Origin: CAYNUJ01 sp964573255
GTDB lineage: Bacteria > Bacteroidota > Ignavibacteria > Ignavibacteriales > Melioribacteraceae
Reading direction: 5' to 3'
Assembly: GCA_964573255.1 (NCBI GenBank)
Contig: CAZNJB010000012.1
Coordinates: 1 to 64,000 of the forward strand
DNA: 64,000 nt
Position numbers and translations under genes: made by a program. Under the pieces are notes generated by a model. It worked only from the letters and a program-made list of their open reading frames with translations. It was not told the DNA's origin and did no database searches. Numbering within the stretch: position 1 is the stretch's first letter; each line of letters begins with the position of its first letter. Below, piece after piece: positions 33,265 to 41,156 of this stretch.

Positions 33265-34929
33265 TTACCTTCCAAAATTTGAAAAATAACCCATCACAAA
33301 TACTGCAGTTGCATTCCCAACAATAGTTGGTTCATTGGATAAATAATCATTTTTTGTATCAAAATAGACAACTGAATCAGCTTGGAACATAGAGAATCTG
33401 TCGTACTTTGGAATCTCAAGTCCCGATTGTTCGTAAACAATATTTTTTACTGGTCCTGCAGCAAAACCGCCGGGTAAATACCCCCCGTTCAATTGTGCAA
33501 CTTGATGATGGAGATTCTTGGAATATACTCGCCCTATTTTAGAAATAAAACTTATTCCCCAAGGATTTCTGCCTAATATATAATCTCTTTGTTTAATTGC
33601 TAATTCATCAAAACTATTATTTCCGGTTAGTTCTTTCCATAAAATATTCTGGAGTGTAACACCAAGCAATGTAACATTTGTACCCCAAGAATAATCCGCA
33701 CCTTCTTCAAAAGGGTGCTTTTTAGAAGTATTGAGAAAATGCTCAAGATTCGCTTTAATAAAACGGGCATAGCTGGTATCCAATCTCGCCAGCCTGTAAT
33801 GAGCTAAGGAATTGATATCCCCCCAACTCCACCAATAATCGCTGCCTGCTTCGGCAGCATATTTTTTAGCTTCCTCGAGCAAATTTCTCTGACGGTTCGT
33901 CATAAAAAGTTCGACGGCACCAAGAGCTAATTTACCCTTATATTTCCTATCTATATACATACCTGTACCGGTAGAGTCGATATCAGGCACCTCATTCCTA
34001 ACAGAAAATATATTTTCCGCTGCAGTTAAACATTTATCGGCGTATTCATCATAATTGAATTTGAATCTCCAAATACGGGAGGCCAATGCCATTGTAGCAG
34101 TATAAATTCCGATTAAATTTTTTCCAATTCCAACAAACGCCGGTCGATCGAAAGTAAGTGGATCATTCTCCGGCATTCTCCAACCTACATCGTGATCTCT
34201 TAAATCCTGAACTTGCGTGATTAATCGATATTTCTTGTACACTGCTCTTAAGAGCCAATCAACTCCGACTTTTGCCTCGGCAAGTACATCAGGAACACCA
34301 TCTCTGTCACGGTCAAATCCAAATTTAACAGGATCAAAATCGTACGCGAACAGAAGCATGTAAGTTGAAAAAGCAGTGGTATTAAGGAATTTTACGTAAT
34401 CTCCAGCATCGTGCCATCCACCCGTAACATCAAATTGCTCTTTAATTTCCTTCCCATCAATGAATAATTTTGTCGCATCGGAAACATGACAAACTTTATG
34501 TAATAACGGATTAGTATATCCGCAGCGTTGTACTTTAAAAAATTGCAGTAATGAATCTACTACTTCGTTATAAATCCACTTACCTATTTTGAACGGATAC
34601 GATTTTTGTCCGTTTATCATTAAATAATAGGTACCAGGAGATTTCACTTTGCTAAAGTTGAGTTCATAAATGTAATTGAACTTTCCGGAAGTTAACTTTT
34701 TTAATTTTGCAAGTGATTTATATTTCTGCTTTGTTCCGGAAAGTTTATTAACGGTAAAAGTTAAATTGTACAATTTTGTTTTACTCATCACAATTGCCGT
34801 TTTAACATCTTCCGGAAGAAAGCCAACTTGATTTACACGAATATATAGTTTATTTGCTGATGCAACCGTAAAAGATACTAAAAATAGGAATACAATTATT
34901 TTAATTTTATCTACCATTCTAAAAATCAT
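33265..34929 (-). CDS. glycoside hydrolase family 9 cellulase
   Basis: 554 residues: a Sec signal (VDKIKIIVFLFLVSFTVASA), an N-terminal Ig-like CelD_N domain (about 25-115, starting RVNQVGFLPEDVK) and a GH9 (alpha/alpha)6 barrel. Catalytic base Asp residues sit in GGWHDAGDYVKF, the substrate-binding His in NLHHQVA and the acid Glu in DYLSNEPTIVGNA near the C-terminus. It is complete and should be exported; no T9SS tail or cellulose-binding module is present. Expected activity is endo-1,4-beta-glucanase on cellulose or related glucans. It is the last gene after the murein peptide pair, 71 bp downstream of the epimerase. Confidence 0.92.
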   Translation of the reverse strand: MIFRMVDKIKIIVFLFLVSFTVASANKLYIRVNQVGFLPEDVKTAIVMSKTKLYNLTFTVNKLSGTKQKYKSLAKLKKLTSGKFNYIYELNFSKVKSPGTYYLMINGQKSYPFKIGKWIYNEVVDSLLQFFKVQRCGYTNPLLHKVCHVSDATKLFIDGKEIKEQFDVTGGWHDAGDYVKFLNTTAFSTYMLLFAYDFDPVKFGFDRDRDGVPDVLAEAKVGVDWLLRAVYKKYRLITQVQDLRDHDVGWRMPENDPLTFDRPAFVGIGKNLIGIYTATMALASRIWRFKFNYDEYADKCLTAAENIFSVRNEVPDIDSTGTGMYIDRKYKGKLALGAVELFMTNRQRNLLEEAKKYAAEAGSDYWWSWGDINSLAHYRLARLDTSYARFIKANLEHFLNTSKKHPFEEGADYSWGTNVTLLGVTLQNILWKELTGNNSFDELAIKQRDYILGRNPWGISFISKIGRVYSKNLHHQVAQLNGGYLPGGFAAGPVKNIVYEQSGLEIPKYDRFSMFQADSVVYFDTKNDYLSNEPTIVGNATAVFVMGYFSNFGR

Positions 34930-35000
34930 AGTATAATAATAATCAATTTATCATTGCAAATTAAACTAAAATTAAAGATATTATCTAATAGTGATTTAGC

Positions 35001-36038
35001 TCAATCGTAAAGTCCAATCCCAGGATTACTCGATAGAATAATCTTGCCGTCTTTAACCTTTACTCCTTCATAAGGATCATTAGATATCAGCAAATTTCCA
35101 TCGAGATCAGCCCAATCTACCTTGGGGGATAAGTTAGCTGCAGCCGAAACAGCACAAGACGTTTCTGTCATACATCCAATCATTACTTTCATATTAAATG
35201 CACGTGCGAGTTCTATCATCTTTTTCGCTTCACGCAATCCTGTACACTTCATTAATTTTATATTGATGCCTGAAAATACTCCGTTTAATTCGGAAACATC
35301 TTTTAACCTTTTACAAGATTCATCGGCGATGATTGGAAGCGGACTGTTTTCAGTCAGCCATGCGATATCGTCTATTTGCTCCTTAGGCATCGGTTGTTCT
35401 ACAAATTCAACATTTTTATCTTTCAGGAAATGAATCATATCGAGTGCAAATTCCCTATCCTTCCAACCTTGATTTGCATCAACGGTCAACGGTTTATCAG
35501 TTATACCGCGAATAGTTTCAATTATCTCCCGGTCGTTCCCCAAACCCAGTTTCACTTTTAGAATTTTATATTCACCGGCTTCTTTTACTTTCTTTGAAAT
35601 TATCTCCGGTTCGTCAATTCCTATTGTATATGACGTATTGGGGGTATTTCCGGGATTAAATCCCCACATCTTATACAATGGTAATCCACATAACTTACCA
35701 ATCAAATCGTGCAATGCAATGTCAATGCCGGCCTTTGCAGCATTATTCCCTTCCTCAACGGAATCGACATAATCGAGTATATCATCAACCAAAAAAGGAT
35801 CGTTAAACTGAGTTAAATCTACTTTATTCAAAAAATTCAGAACCGATTCGTGGGATTCACCCAAATATGGAGGCATAGATGATTCCCCATATCCTTTCAC
35901 TCCATCATAATCTATTTCCGTCAATACAACCGGAGTTGTAGAACGTGAACCGGCAGCAACTGTAAATACGTGTTTCAGTTCGAGCGTATAAGGACGATAT
36001 GATAGTTTTAGTTTAGATCCCATTTGAATGAATGTCAT
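35001..36038 (-). CDS. dipeptide epimerase (L-Ala-D/L-Glu type)
   Basis: 345-residue enolase-superfamily member of the muconate lactonizing subgroup. KVKLG carries the first Lys base; the metal ligands lie in VDANQGW, VEQPM and DESCK; the opposing Lys is in INIKLMKCTG; the dipeptide-binding Asp-containing WADLDG is near the C-terminus. The MIGCMTETS motif is that of L-Ala-D/L-Glu epimerases, which recycle murein peptides. It lies 66 bp after an NlpC/P60 peptidase gene, which would release the dipeptide (the YkfB-YkfC pairing in Bacillus). Confidence 0.92.
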   Translation of the reverse strand: MTFIQMGSKLKLSYRPYTLELKHVFTVAAGSRSTTPVVLTEIDYDGVKGYGESSMPPYLGESHESVLNFLNKVDLTQFNDPFLVDDILDYVDSVEEGNNAAKAGIDIALHDLIGKLCGLPLYKMWGFNPGNTPNTSYTIGIDEPEIISKKVKEAGEYKILKVKLGLGNDREIIETIRGITDKPLTVDANQGWKDREFALDMIHFLKDKNVEFVEQPMPKEQIDDIAWLTENSPLPIIADESCKRLKDVSELNGVFSGINIKLMKCTGLREAKKMIELARAFNMKVMIGCMTETSCAVSAAANLSPKVDWADLDGNLLISNDPYEGVKVKDGKIILSSNPGIGLYD

Positions 36039-36104
36039 ATTGACTTTTAAAAATGATTGAATAATTCGATATTATGGACATAAGATATTTGGTTTACCCT
36101 GAAA

Positions 36105-37286
36105 TTATTCCCCGAAAAATTGATTTATTTCTACGGTTTCAATCCCATTATTATTAATTGAATTCAAAATTCTTTGTGCACGAATAAACGAGTTTAAACG
36201 GTATTCACTAAAGTTTTTAGCTTTCGGGTCAAGACTGTTAATTTTTACTTTCCCGGAAGCATGTATATATTCCATATTACCTATATAAATAGCTACGTGG
36301 GTAACTTTTTCAGGGTTATCTTTCTCAGCTTTTCTACCGAAGAAGAGTAAATCGCCTGGTTGTAAATTTTCAAAACCGTTCTTTGTATCCACCGTTTCCC
36401 CGGTAAGTACCTGCTGTGAAGCATCTCGAGGGAGCATAATTCCGTTTAGGAAATAAACCGTTTTCGTAAAACCACTGCAATCGAATCCTTTACTGGAGGT
36501 GCCTCCCCATAAATATGGTAAACCAATAAATTTATAGGCGGTATTTAATATTTCAGCGGGATTTGTTTCCACTTTTTTAATCCATTTCGAATAATCGGCA
36601 CAATCCTCATTGGGGATATAACCAACTCTTCCGTCAGGATATTCAATTTGATAGAATTGTCCATCCGCTTTCACTAATTTTAAAATATTTCCGATAACCA
36701 AATCTGATACATGCTTTGAATTTCCATCAGGGGATTCAAATGCAAAACCGTATTCTTTTGTAAAAATAACCTTGGGAGATAATTTCCACTCATCATATCT
36801 TTGAAAATCCATCAAAACCAGAGCGTCATCATCTGTCCAAGAAATATAGTTATCGGGAGTTTGAATTCTATACCAATCCCCTGACTTTTCCAAGACTTTA
36901 ACGGGAGTACCGAGTAAAGCCTGCGAAACCAATTCTGCTGCGTGTTTCGGTTCTTTACGAAGATTAGCAACAGAAAGGTTAATAATGCCATAAACATTAT
37001 TTCCCAAATCTTCGGAGGGTAGTAATTCCAAATTAATTTTATAACCGGAAATGCTGCCCTGGAAAAGACTTAATTTTTTCGCAGCTTCAGCTTTATCGGT
37101 CTTTATATTTACAATTTTTTTATCTTGGTCAATTGTGAACTCAAAAAGTGCAACACGACTATCAGGCGCATATTCACTTCTAAGCTCTTCGAGTTTATTC
37201 TGAAGTTTTTCCATCTTTTTTACTTGTGAAATTAAATGAGAGTTTGTCATAAAAAAAAGGACTGCAATAATTACAAATTTTCGCAT
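36105..37286 (-). CDS. NlpC/P60 gamma-D-glutamyl-diamino acid endopeptidase
   Basis: 393 residues: a signal peptide (KFVIIAVLFFMTNSHLISQ), bacterial SH3 domains (about 95-235; NLRKEPKHAAELVSQALLGT and YQIEYPDGRVGYIP) and the NlpC/P60 catalytic domain (about 245-370) with Cys270 in FDCSGFTKTVYF and the His in THVAIYIGN. It is exported and would cut murein peptides between D-Glu and the diamino acid. The next gene is the dipeptide epimerase, giving a peptide recycling pair. Domain order matches YkfC. Confidence 0.92.
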   Translation of the reverse strand: MRKFVIIAVLFFMTNSHLISQVKKMEKLQNKLEELRSEYAPDSRVALFEFTIDQDKKIVNIKTDKAEAAKKLSLFQGSISGYKINLELLPSEDLGNNVYGIINLSVANLRKEPKHAAELVSQALLGTPVKVLEKSGDWYRIQTPDNYISWTDDDALVLMDFQRYDEWKLSPKVIFTKEYGFAFESPDGNSKHVSDLVIGNILKLVKADGQFYQIEYPDGRVGYIPNEDCADYSKWIKKVETNPAEILNTAYKFIGLPYLWGGTSSKGFDCSGFTKTVYFLNGIMLPRDASQQVLTGETVDTKNGFENLQPGDLLFFGRKAEKDNPEKVTHVAIYIGNMEYIHASGKVKINSLDPKAKNFSEYRLNSFIRAQRILNSINNNGIETVEINQFFGE

Positions 37287-37446
37287 AGCAATTTCGGAAC
37301 TTTTTTAGAAATATTTAATGTAGAAGTTAAATAATTTTTACTAATATTTCGAATAATTTCGATAAATTTGTGCGTCGAATTTTGAAACCATAAGTAAATT
37401 TATTCATCACATTTTCGGTAAATTTAAAGAGAATTTTGGAGTTAAA

Positions 37447-37692
37447 ATGGAGAGACAACCGAAAGTAGTGATGTTCTCAACACCAACTTGCAGTTTTTGC
37501 AATGCTGCAAAAAGATATTTCAGAGAAAAAAATATTAGATTTACAGATGTGGACGTTTCGCGAGATCACAAAGCTGCAATGGATATGCAGCGAAAAACGG
37601 GTCAAACCGGTGTTCCCGTAATATTGATCAATAATCGTCCGATTGTGGGATTTGATAAGGCAAAAATAAACAGACTATTAAATATTAAATAA
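37447..37692 (+). CDS. glutaredoxin-family protein
   Basis: The 81-residue thioredoxin-fold protein has the active-site motif Cys15-Ser-Phe-Cys18, a cis-Pro motif TGVPVILIN and the glutathione/substrate loop GFDKAKI. It is shorter than classical glutaredoxins and resembles NrdH/YruB-type proteins. GGAG lies seven bases upstream of the ATG. It is the first gene of a two-gene plus-strand unit with groES (9-bp gap), suggesting a thiol or protein stress response. Confidence 0.92.
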   Translation: MERQPKVVMFSTPTCSFCNAAKRYFREKNIRFTDVDVSRDHKAAMDMQRKTGQTGVPVILINNRPIVGFDKAKINRLLNIK

Positions 37693-37701
37693 GGAGGTAA
37701 C

Positions 37702-37971
37702 ATGAAAATAAGACCATTGGATGACAGGGTTTTAATTGAACCTATGGAAGAAGAAGAAAGAACTTCATCCGGAATTATAATTCCCGATACAGCAAAAGAA
37801 AAACCAAGAATGGGAACAGTAATTGCTGTTGGTACTGACGAAGATCTTCAAGAAAAAATAAAAGAAGGTAACAAAGTTTTATTCGCTAAATACGGCGGTG
37901 AAGATATTACAGTTGACGGTAAGGATTATAAAATAATTCAACGTTCCGATATCTTAGCGGTTGTTGAATAA
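37702..37971 (+). CDS. groES: co-chaperonin GroES, orphan
   Basis: 89 residues: IRPLDDRVLIEPMEEEERTS, the mobile loop SSGIIIPDTAKEKP and the roof/beta strands GTVIAVG, VLFAKYGG and YKIIQRSDILAVVE, complete. A strong AAGGAGG site precedes the ATG. groEL does not follow; a terminator comes 15 bp after the stop. It is co-transcribed with the glutaredoxin-like gene instead. This may be a second groES copy or the only one, with groEL elsewhere. Confidence 0.97.
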   Translation: MKIRPLDDRVLIEPMEEEERTSSGIIIPDTAKEKPRMGTVIAVGTDEDLQEKIKEGNKVLFAKYGGEDITVDGKDYKIIQRSDILAVVE

Positions 37972-37986
37972 TTCAATACTTTTAGC

Positions 37987-38035
37987 ACTCACCTTCTGTA
38001 AATTTTTGTTTATGGAAGGTGAGTTTTTCTTTTTT
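37987..38035 (+). terminator. rho-independent terminator after groES
   Basis: A 10-bp perfect stem (ACTCACCTTC, 37987-37996; GAAGGTGAGT, 38015-38024) is followed by TTTTTCTTTTTT on the plus strand. Confidence 0.92.
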
Positions 38036-38051
38036 AAATGAGAGTAATTTT

Positions 38052-39389
38052 TTAAGCAGGAAAGTGTTTCGGATAAACGTCGTTTTGTATTTGCTCAATA
38101 AATCTTTCAATATACTTCACACCGTTTATCATTAAAGAACAATTCTCTTGAACAAATTCATCCTCTTCCCCCTTATTTACCGGAATTCTTTTGCGCCAAT
38201 TCTTCAGAGCAGCCTCTCCGTCATAATCAACGAAACTGCACCGGAAGGAAAAATTTTCTCTACCAACTAATAATGCATCACCTGGTAGAAGTGCAGTATG
38301 CTCAATCTGGAGTAAAGTTTCGGCAAAATTCACACTGTCCTTGATTCCCAAATTAAATAGCTGCTCTTTGTTTTCATTAAAATCGATGAGCAGGTAAAAT
38401 CCTCCTTGGGGCACTGATTTTTTTATGCCGCTAATATTTGAAAATAATTCTGTTACATATTTACCAATCACTGCATTTACTTCACTGCAAATTTTTATAT
38501 GAGATTCGACAGTCTCATTCATCGAATATGCTTCAATAGCAGCAAACTGGATAGGTGCAGCCACACACGAATAGGTTGAGCCCGCAATTTTCAGTATATC
38601 ATCAACCAACTCGTATTGACCGGAAGGAAAAACTCCAACACCCAATCTATATCCGCCGGCTGAACGGTCCTTTGATAAACCACCCGTAACAATTGTGCCA
38701 TCGGGAAAAATCTCCCCCATACTAACAAAACTTTTCTGTTTAAATGAAGTTAACGCATAAATCTCATCTGCGATAATTACCACATTATTCCTGCGACAAA
38801 TTTCGGCAATATCTTGAAGTTCTTCTTTCGAATACATCGTACCTGTTGGATTATGCGGATGGTTTAAAATTAATATTTTTTGAAAGTTGGAACTTTTACT
38901 TATCCCTTCCAATAACAATTCAGGTGTCAATTTAAAATTATTTCGAAACTCAGTTTTAATAGGTATTACTTCTTTCTTTAGAATGACTGCTTGTGGCAAA
39001 TAACTGACCCAAGATGGAACCGGTATTATTACACTTCCTTTAACAGCTGCTAAAATCATAGAAATCATCTCTTTGCTGCCGGGACTCACAATTATTTCCT
39101 TCGAACTGCAATTCAGATTAAACTTTAGATTGTAATACTTTGCAATTAACTCTCTAAGCTGTTCTATTCCCGCTGTTGGTAAATAATCATGTTGGGCAGC
39201 ATTCATAGAAAGAGCATTGATGACAGAAGGAGGCGGAGGGAAAGGAGATTGTCCAAAAGCGAAATGATGATACGGTCTTGAGCATCCTATCTTTTTGCAT
39301 TTCTCTCGCAAAAGTCTTATCTGATCGTTAATTCTGAGGTTTGCCGGAGAGGCTATCCTCCCCAGATGTTCCTCAAGCAAAATAGTCAT
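38052..39389 (-). CDS. class I/II PLP aminotransferase
   Basis: 445-residue fold type I aminotransferase: YLPTAGIEQLRELIAKYY, SPGSKEMISMILAA, the NHPHNPTGT asparagine loop, DEIYAL and the Schiff-base Lys in GGLSKDRSAGGYRLG. It is complete. Substrate unclear; the C-terminal extension (HFPA end) is longer than in aspartate aminotransferases. It lies 52 bp after the acyl-CoA synthetase pseudogene, so the two once formed an operon. AAGGAA precedes the ATG. Confidence 0.85.
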   Translation of the reverse strand: MTILLEEHLGRIASPANLRINDQIRLLREKCKKIGCSRPYHHFAFGQSPFPPPPSVINALSMNAAQHDYLPTAGIEQLRELIAKYYNLKFNLNCSSKEIIVSPGSKEMISMILAAVKGSVIIPVPSWVSYLPQAVILKKEVIPIKTEFRNNFKLTPELLLEGISKSSNFQKILILNHPHNPTGTMYSKEELQDIAEICRRNNVVIIADEIYALTSFKQKSFVSMGEIFPDGTIVTGGLSKDRSAGGYRLGVGVFPSGQYELVDDILKIAGSTYSCVAAPIQFAAIEAYSMNETVESHIKICSEVNAVIGKYVTELFSNISGIKKSVPQGGFYLLIDFNENKEQLFNLGIKDSVNFAETLLQIEHTALLPGDALLVGRENFSFRCSFVDYDGEAALKNWRKRIPVNKGEEDEFVQENCSLMINGVKYIERFIEQIQNDVYPKHFPA

Positions 39390-39441
39390 ATTCTTTTTCC
39401 TTAAGTTTTAATCTCCCATAAATACTAGGACAAATAATAAC

Positions 39442-40705
39442 TCAGTATTCCCTTTCAATATAGTTATTTCTAAGCTCTCTGCGTATCATTTTATTCGATG
39501 CGGTTTTCGGCAGCTCGTCTATAATTATTAAATCGTAAATTTTAAATAACGGATTTATCCTCCGGGATATCATTTTATTCAAATCCGCCAACAATACTTC
39601 TCTTTCAATTCCTTTATTTACAGCGGCAAATATCACCAAATTTTCTACTGCTTCCCCATTTTTGCGAATTGAAACAGCGGCGCTTTCAATTACTGCACTA
39701 TGTAAATTTACAACTTCCTCTAATTCAACCGAACTTATTTTTATCCCGCCAATATTCATCGTATCATCTGCTCTCCCCTGTGCTCTATAGAACCCACTGG
39801 GCAGAACATAAATTAAATCTCCGTGACGACGCAATGGATTGCCGGCAGAATCAATGGAAGAATTTTTATAATAAACCTCAAAATGATCTTTATTTAATAA
39901 TTCCTGCGAAAGACCAATTGAAGGAGGAATTAAAAATACTTCTCCTTTATCCCCTTCTTGAACTTCTATCCCGTTTTCATCCATAACGGCAATATCAAGT
40001 CCGAGAGCAGGAGTAGTAAAAGTTGAAAGGAATGCCGCCTGTACTACTGTTCCGGTCAGGTATCCCCCACCGATTTCAGTGCCGCCCATATATTCTATTA
40101 CAGGCGTTTTGAAATTTGCCCGGCTCATCAGCCAAAAGTAATCTTCCCAATTGGAGGGTTCCCCCGTAGAACTGAAAACGCGGATGCTATCCCATTCGCC
40201 TTCTTCTATTAGTGCCATATTACGCCAAGTCCTAACGAGGGAAGGTATAAGCCCATGAATATTTACTTTTGCAATTTTAATAAAATCAATAAAACTTTTC
40301 TTTGAGTGTGAACCTTCATATAATGCCATAGTTGCCTTATTAATCAACGTTGCGAATATTAACCAAGGTCCCATCATCCAACCAATATTTGTATGCCAAG
40401 CAACCACATCACCCGGCTGAATATCTTGATGAAAATAACCGTCCGATATCCACACAATTTAATTCTGCTCCTGGGAACCATACTTTGGGCGGGACATTAT
40501 ATACATCCTGTTCACCGAAAATATTATGGTATGTTTGCAATTGTTCGCTGAATGGGATTTGTTCGCCAGCTTGAATTTCGGAAGTAAATTTAATCCAGGT
40601 TCTTTCTTTTTCGGTACCGTAATTTTTTTGAGATGAATAATTTGGATTCGTAAACATCTTTTGCTCCCAAGCGATAAGTGTTATTAAATTTTCCCTTACG
40701 CTCAA
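39442..40705 (-). pseudogene. acetoacetyl/acetyl-CoA synthetase-type AMP-forming ligase, broken
   Basis: Two frames together make parts of one adenylating enzyme of about 650 residues. The first (from 40705) gives the N-terminal domain (NLITLIAWEQKMF to NVPPKVWFPGAELN). The second (from about 40455) resumes with FHQDIQPGDVVAWHTNIGWM, SSTGEPSNWEDYFWL, EYMGGTEIGGG, YRAQGRADDTMNIGGIKIS and the C-terminal Lys loop PKTASNKMIRREL. About 150-200 residues, including the ATP-binding TSGTTG motif, are deleted at the junction, and the frame changes. It cannot work as a ligase. Confidence 0.85.
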
Positions 40706-40899
40706 TCATATTATTAAAGTAGAATATTACAGAGATATTTTTTCTGAGAAGGATTAGAAGTGACTATTTTTGAAGTCGAATATGAACATTGAAAAATTTG
40801 TTTCAATAATATTCTTTTAATTGAACTTTGTGTAGGAAGAAAATCAGGAAGTCTTTCGAAAAATGTAATTGTTACAACATAACATACGCAAATTAATTT

Positions 40900-40950
40900 A
40901 AAATAAAGAAGCCGATTCTCCCTCCATCAAGAAAAAAGAACCGGCTTATT
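40900..40950 (-). terminator. terminator after the 31-residue peptide gene
   Basis: AAGCCG (40909-40914) pairs with CGGCTT (40942-40947), extended by TTCT/AGAA inside. The minus strand then runs TTTATTTTAAATT. It lies about 25 bp past the stop of the micro-gene. Confidence 0.75.
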
Positions 40951-40973
40951 ATTCAATTATTTAATCTTTTTAT

Positions 40974-41069
40974 CTATTGCAAGAAAAAAGTCTGGCAAGC
41001 ATATAATGCCGAAGCGATTACAAGTAGCCAGGTAAGTAAATAAACTCCCAACATTATTTTTTTCAGCAT
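40974..41069 (-). CDS. 31-residue lipobox/membrane micropeptide
   Basis: From the ATG at 41069 the product is 31 residues: MLKKIM, a hydrophobic core LGVYLLTWLLVIASALYAC and the tail QTFFLQ. TAGGAG lies nine bases upstream, and a terminator follows. The ALYAC stretch satisfies the lipoprotein cleavage pattern, so processing would leave a seven-residue lipopeptide starting at Cys; otherwise it is a single-span membrane peptide. A homologue lies at 63841-63933, matching in YxLLxxLxVI, in SA(L/I)xAC and in a C-x-x-F-x-L-x end of equal length. It sits downstream of a T9SS cargo gene. Confidence 0.7.
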   Translation of the reverse strand: MLKKIMLGVYLLTWLLVIASALYACQTFFLQ

Positions 41070-41119
41070 TTTTGTATTCTCCTACAGACCAAAATTTTCA
41101 TTCAATAAAGATTTATCTA

Positions 41120-41146
41120 TCCGGCGTTTAACACTTAAACGCCGGA
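41120..41146. repeat. 12-bp perfect hairpin
   Basis: TCCGGCGTTTAA, 3-nt loop, TTAAACGCCGGA, 11 bp past the stop of the 1454-residue T9SS protein and before the micro-gene. No T-run follows on the minus strand, so it may stabilise or process the mRNA rather than end it. Confidence 0.7.
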
Positions 41147-41156
41147 ATTATTATTC

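Larger units (their letters stand above)
40706..41156. other. intergenic holding a micro-gene and hairpins
   Basis: The stretch holds a 31-residue peptide gene (40974-41069), its terminator (40905-40950) and a perfect hairpin (41120-41146). 40706-40900 probably contains only the former promoter region of the broken synthetase. Confidence 0.5.

Noticed and set aside
39442..40705. Two adjacent working genes
   Set aside because: Both parts belong to one ligase, the ATP-binding motif is absent and the frames overlap; it is a pseudogene.
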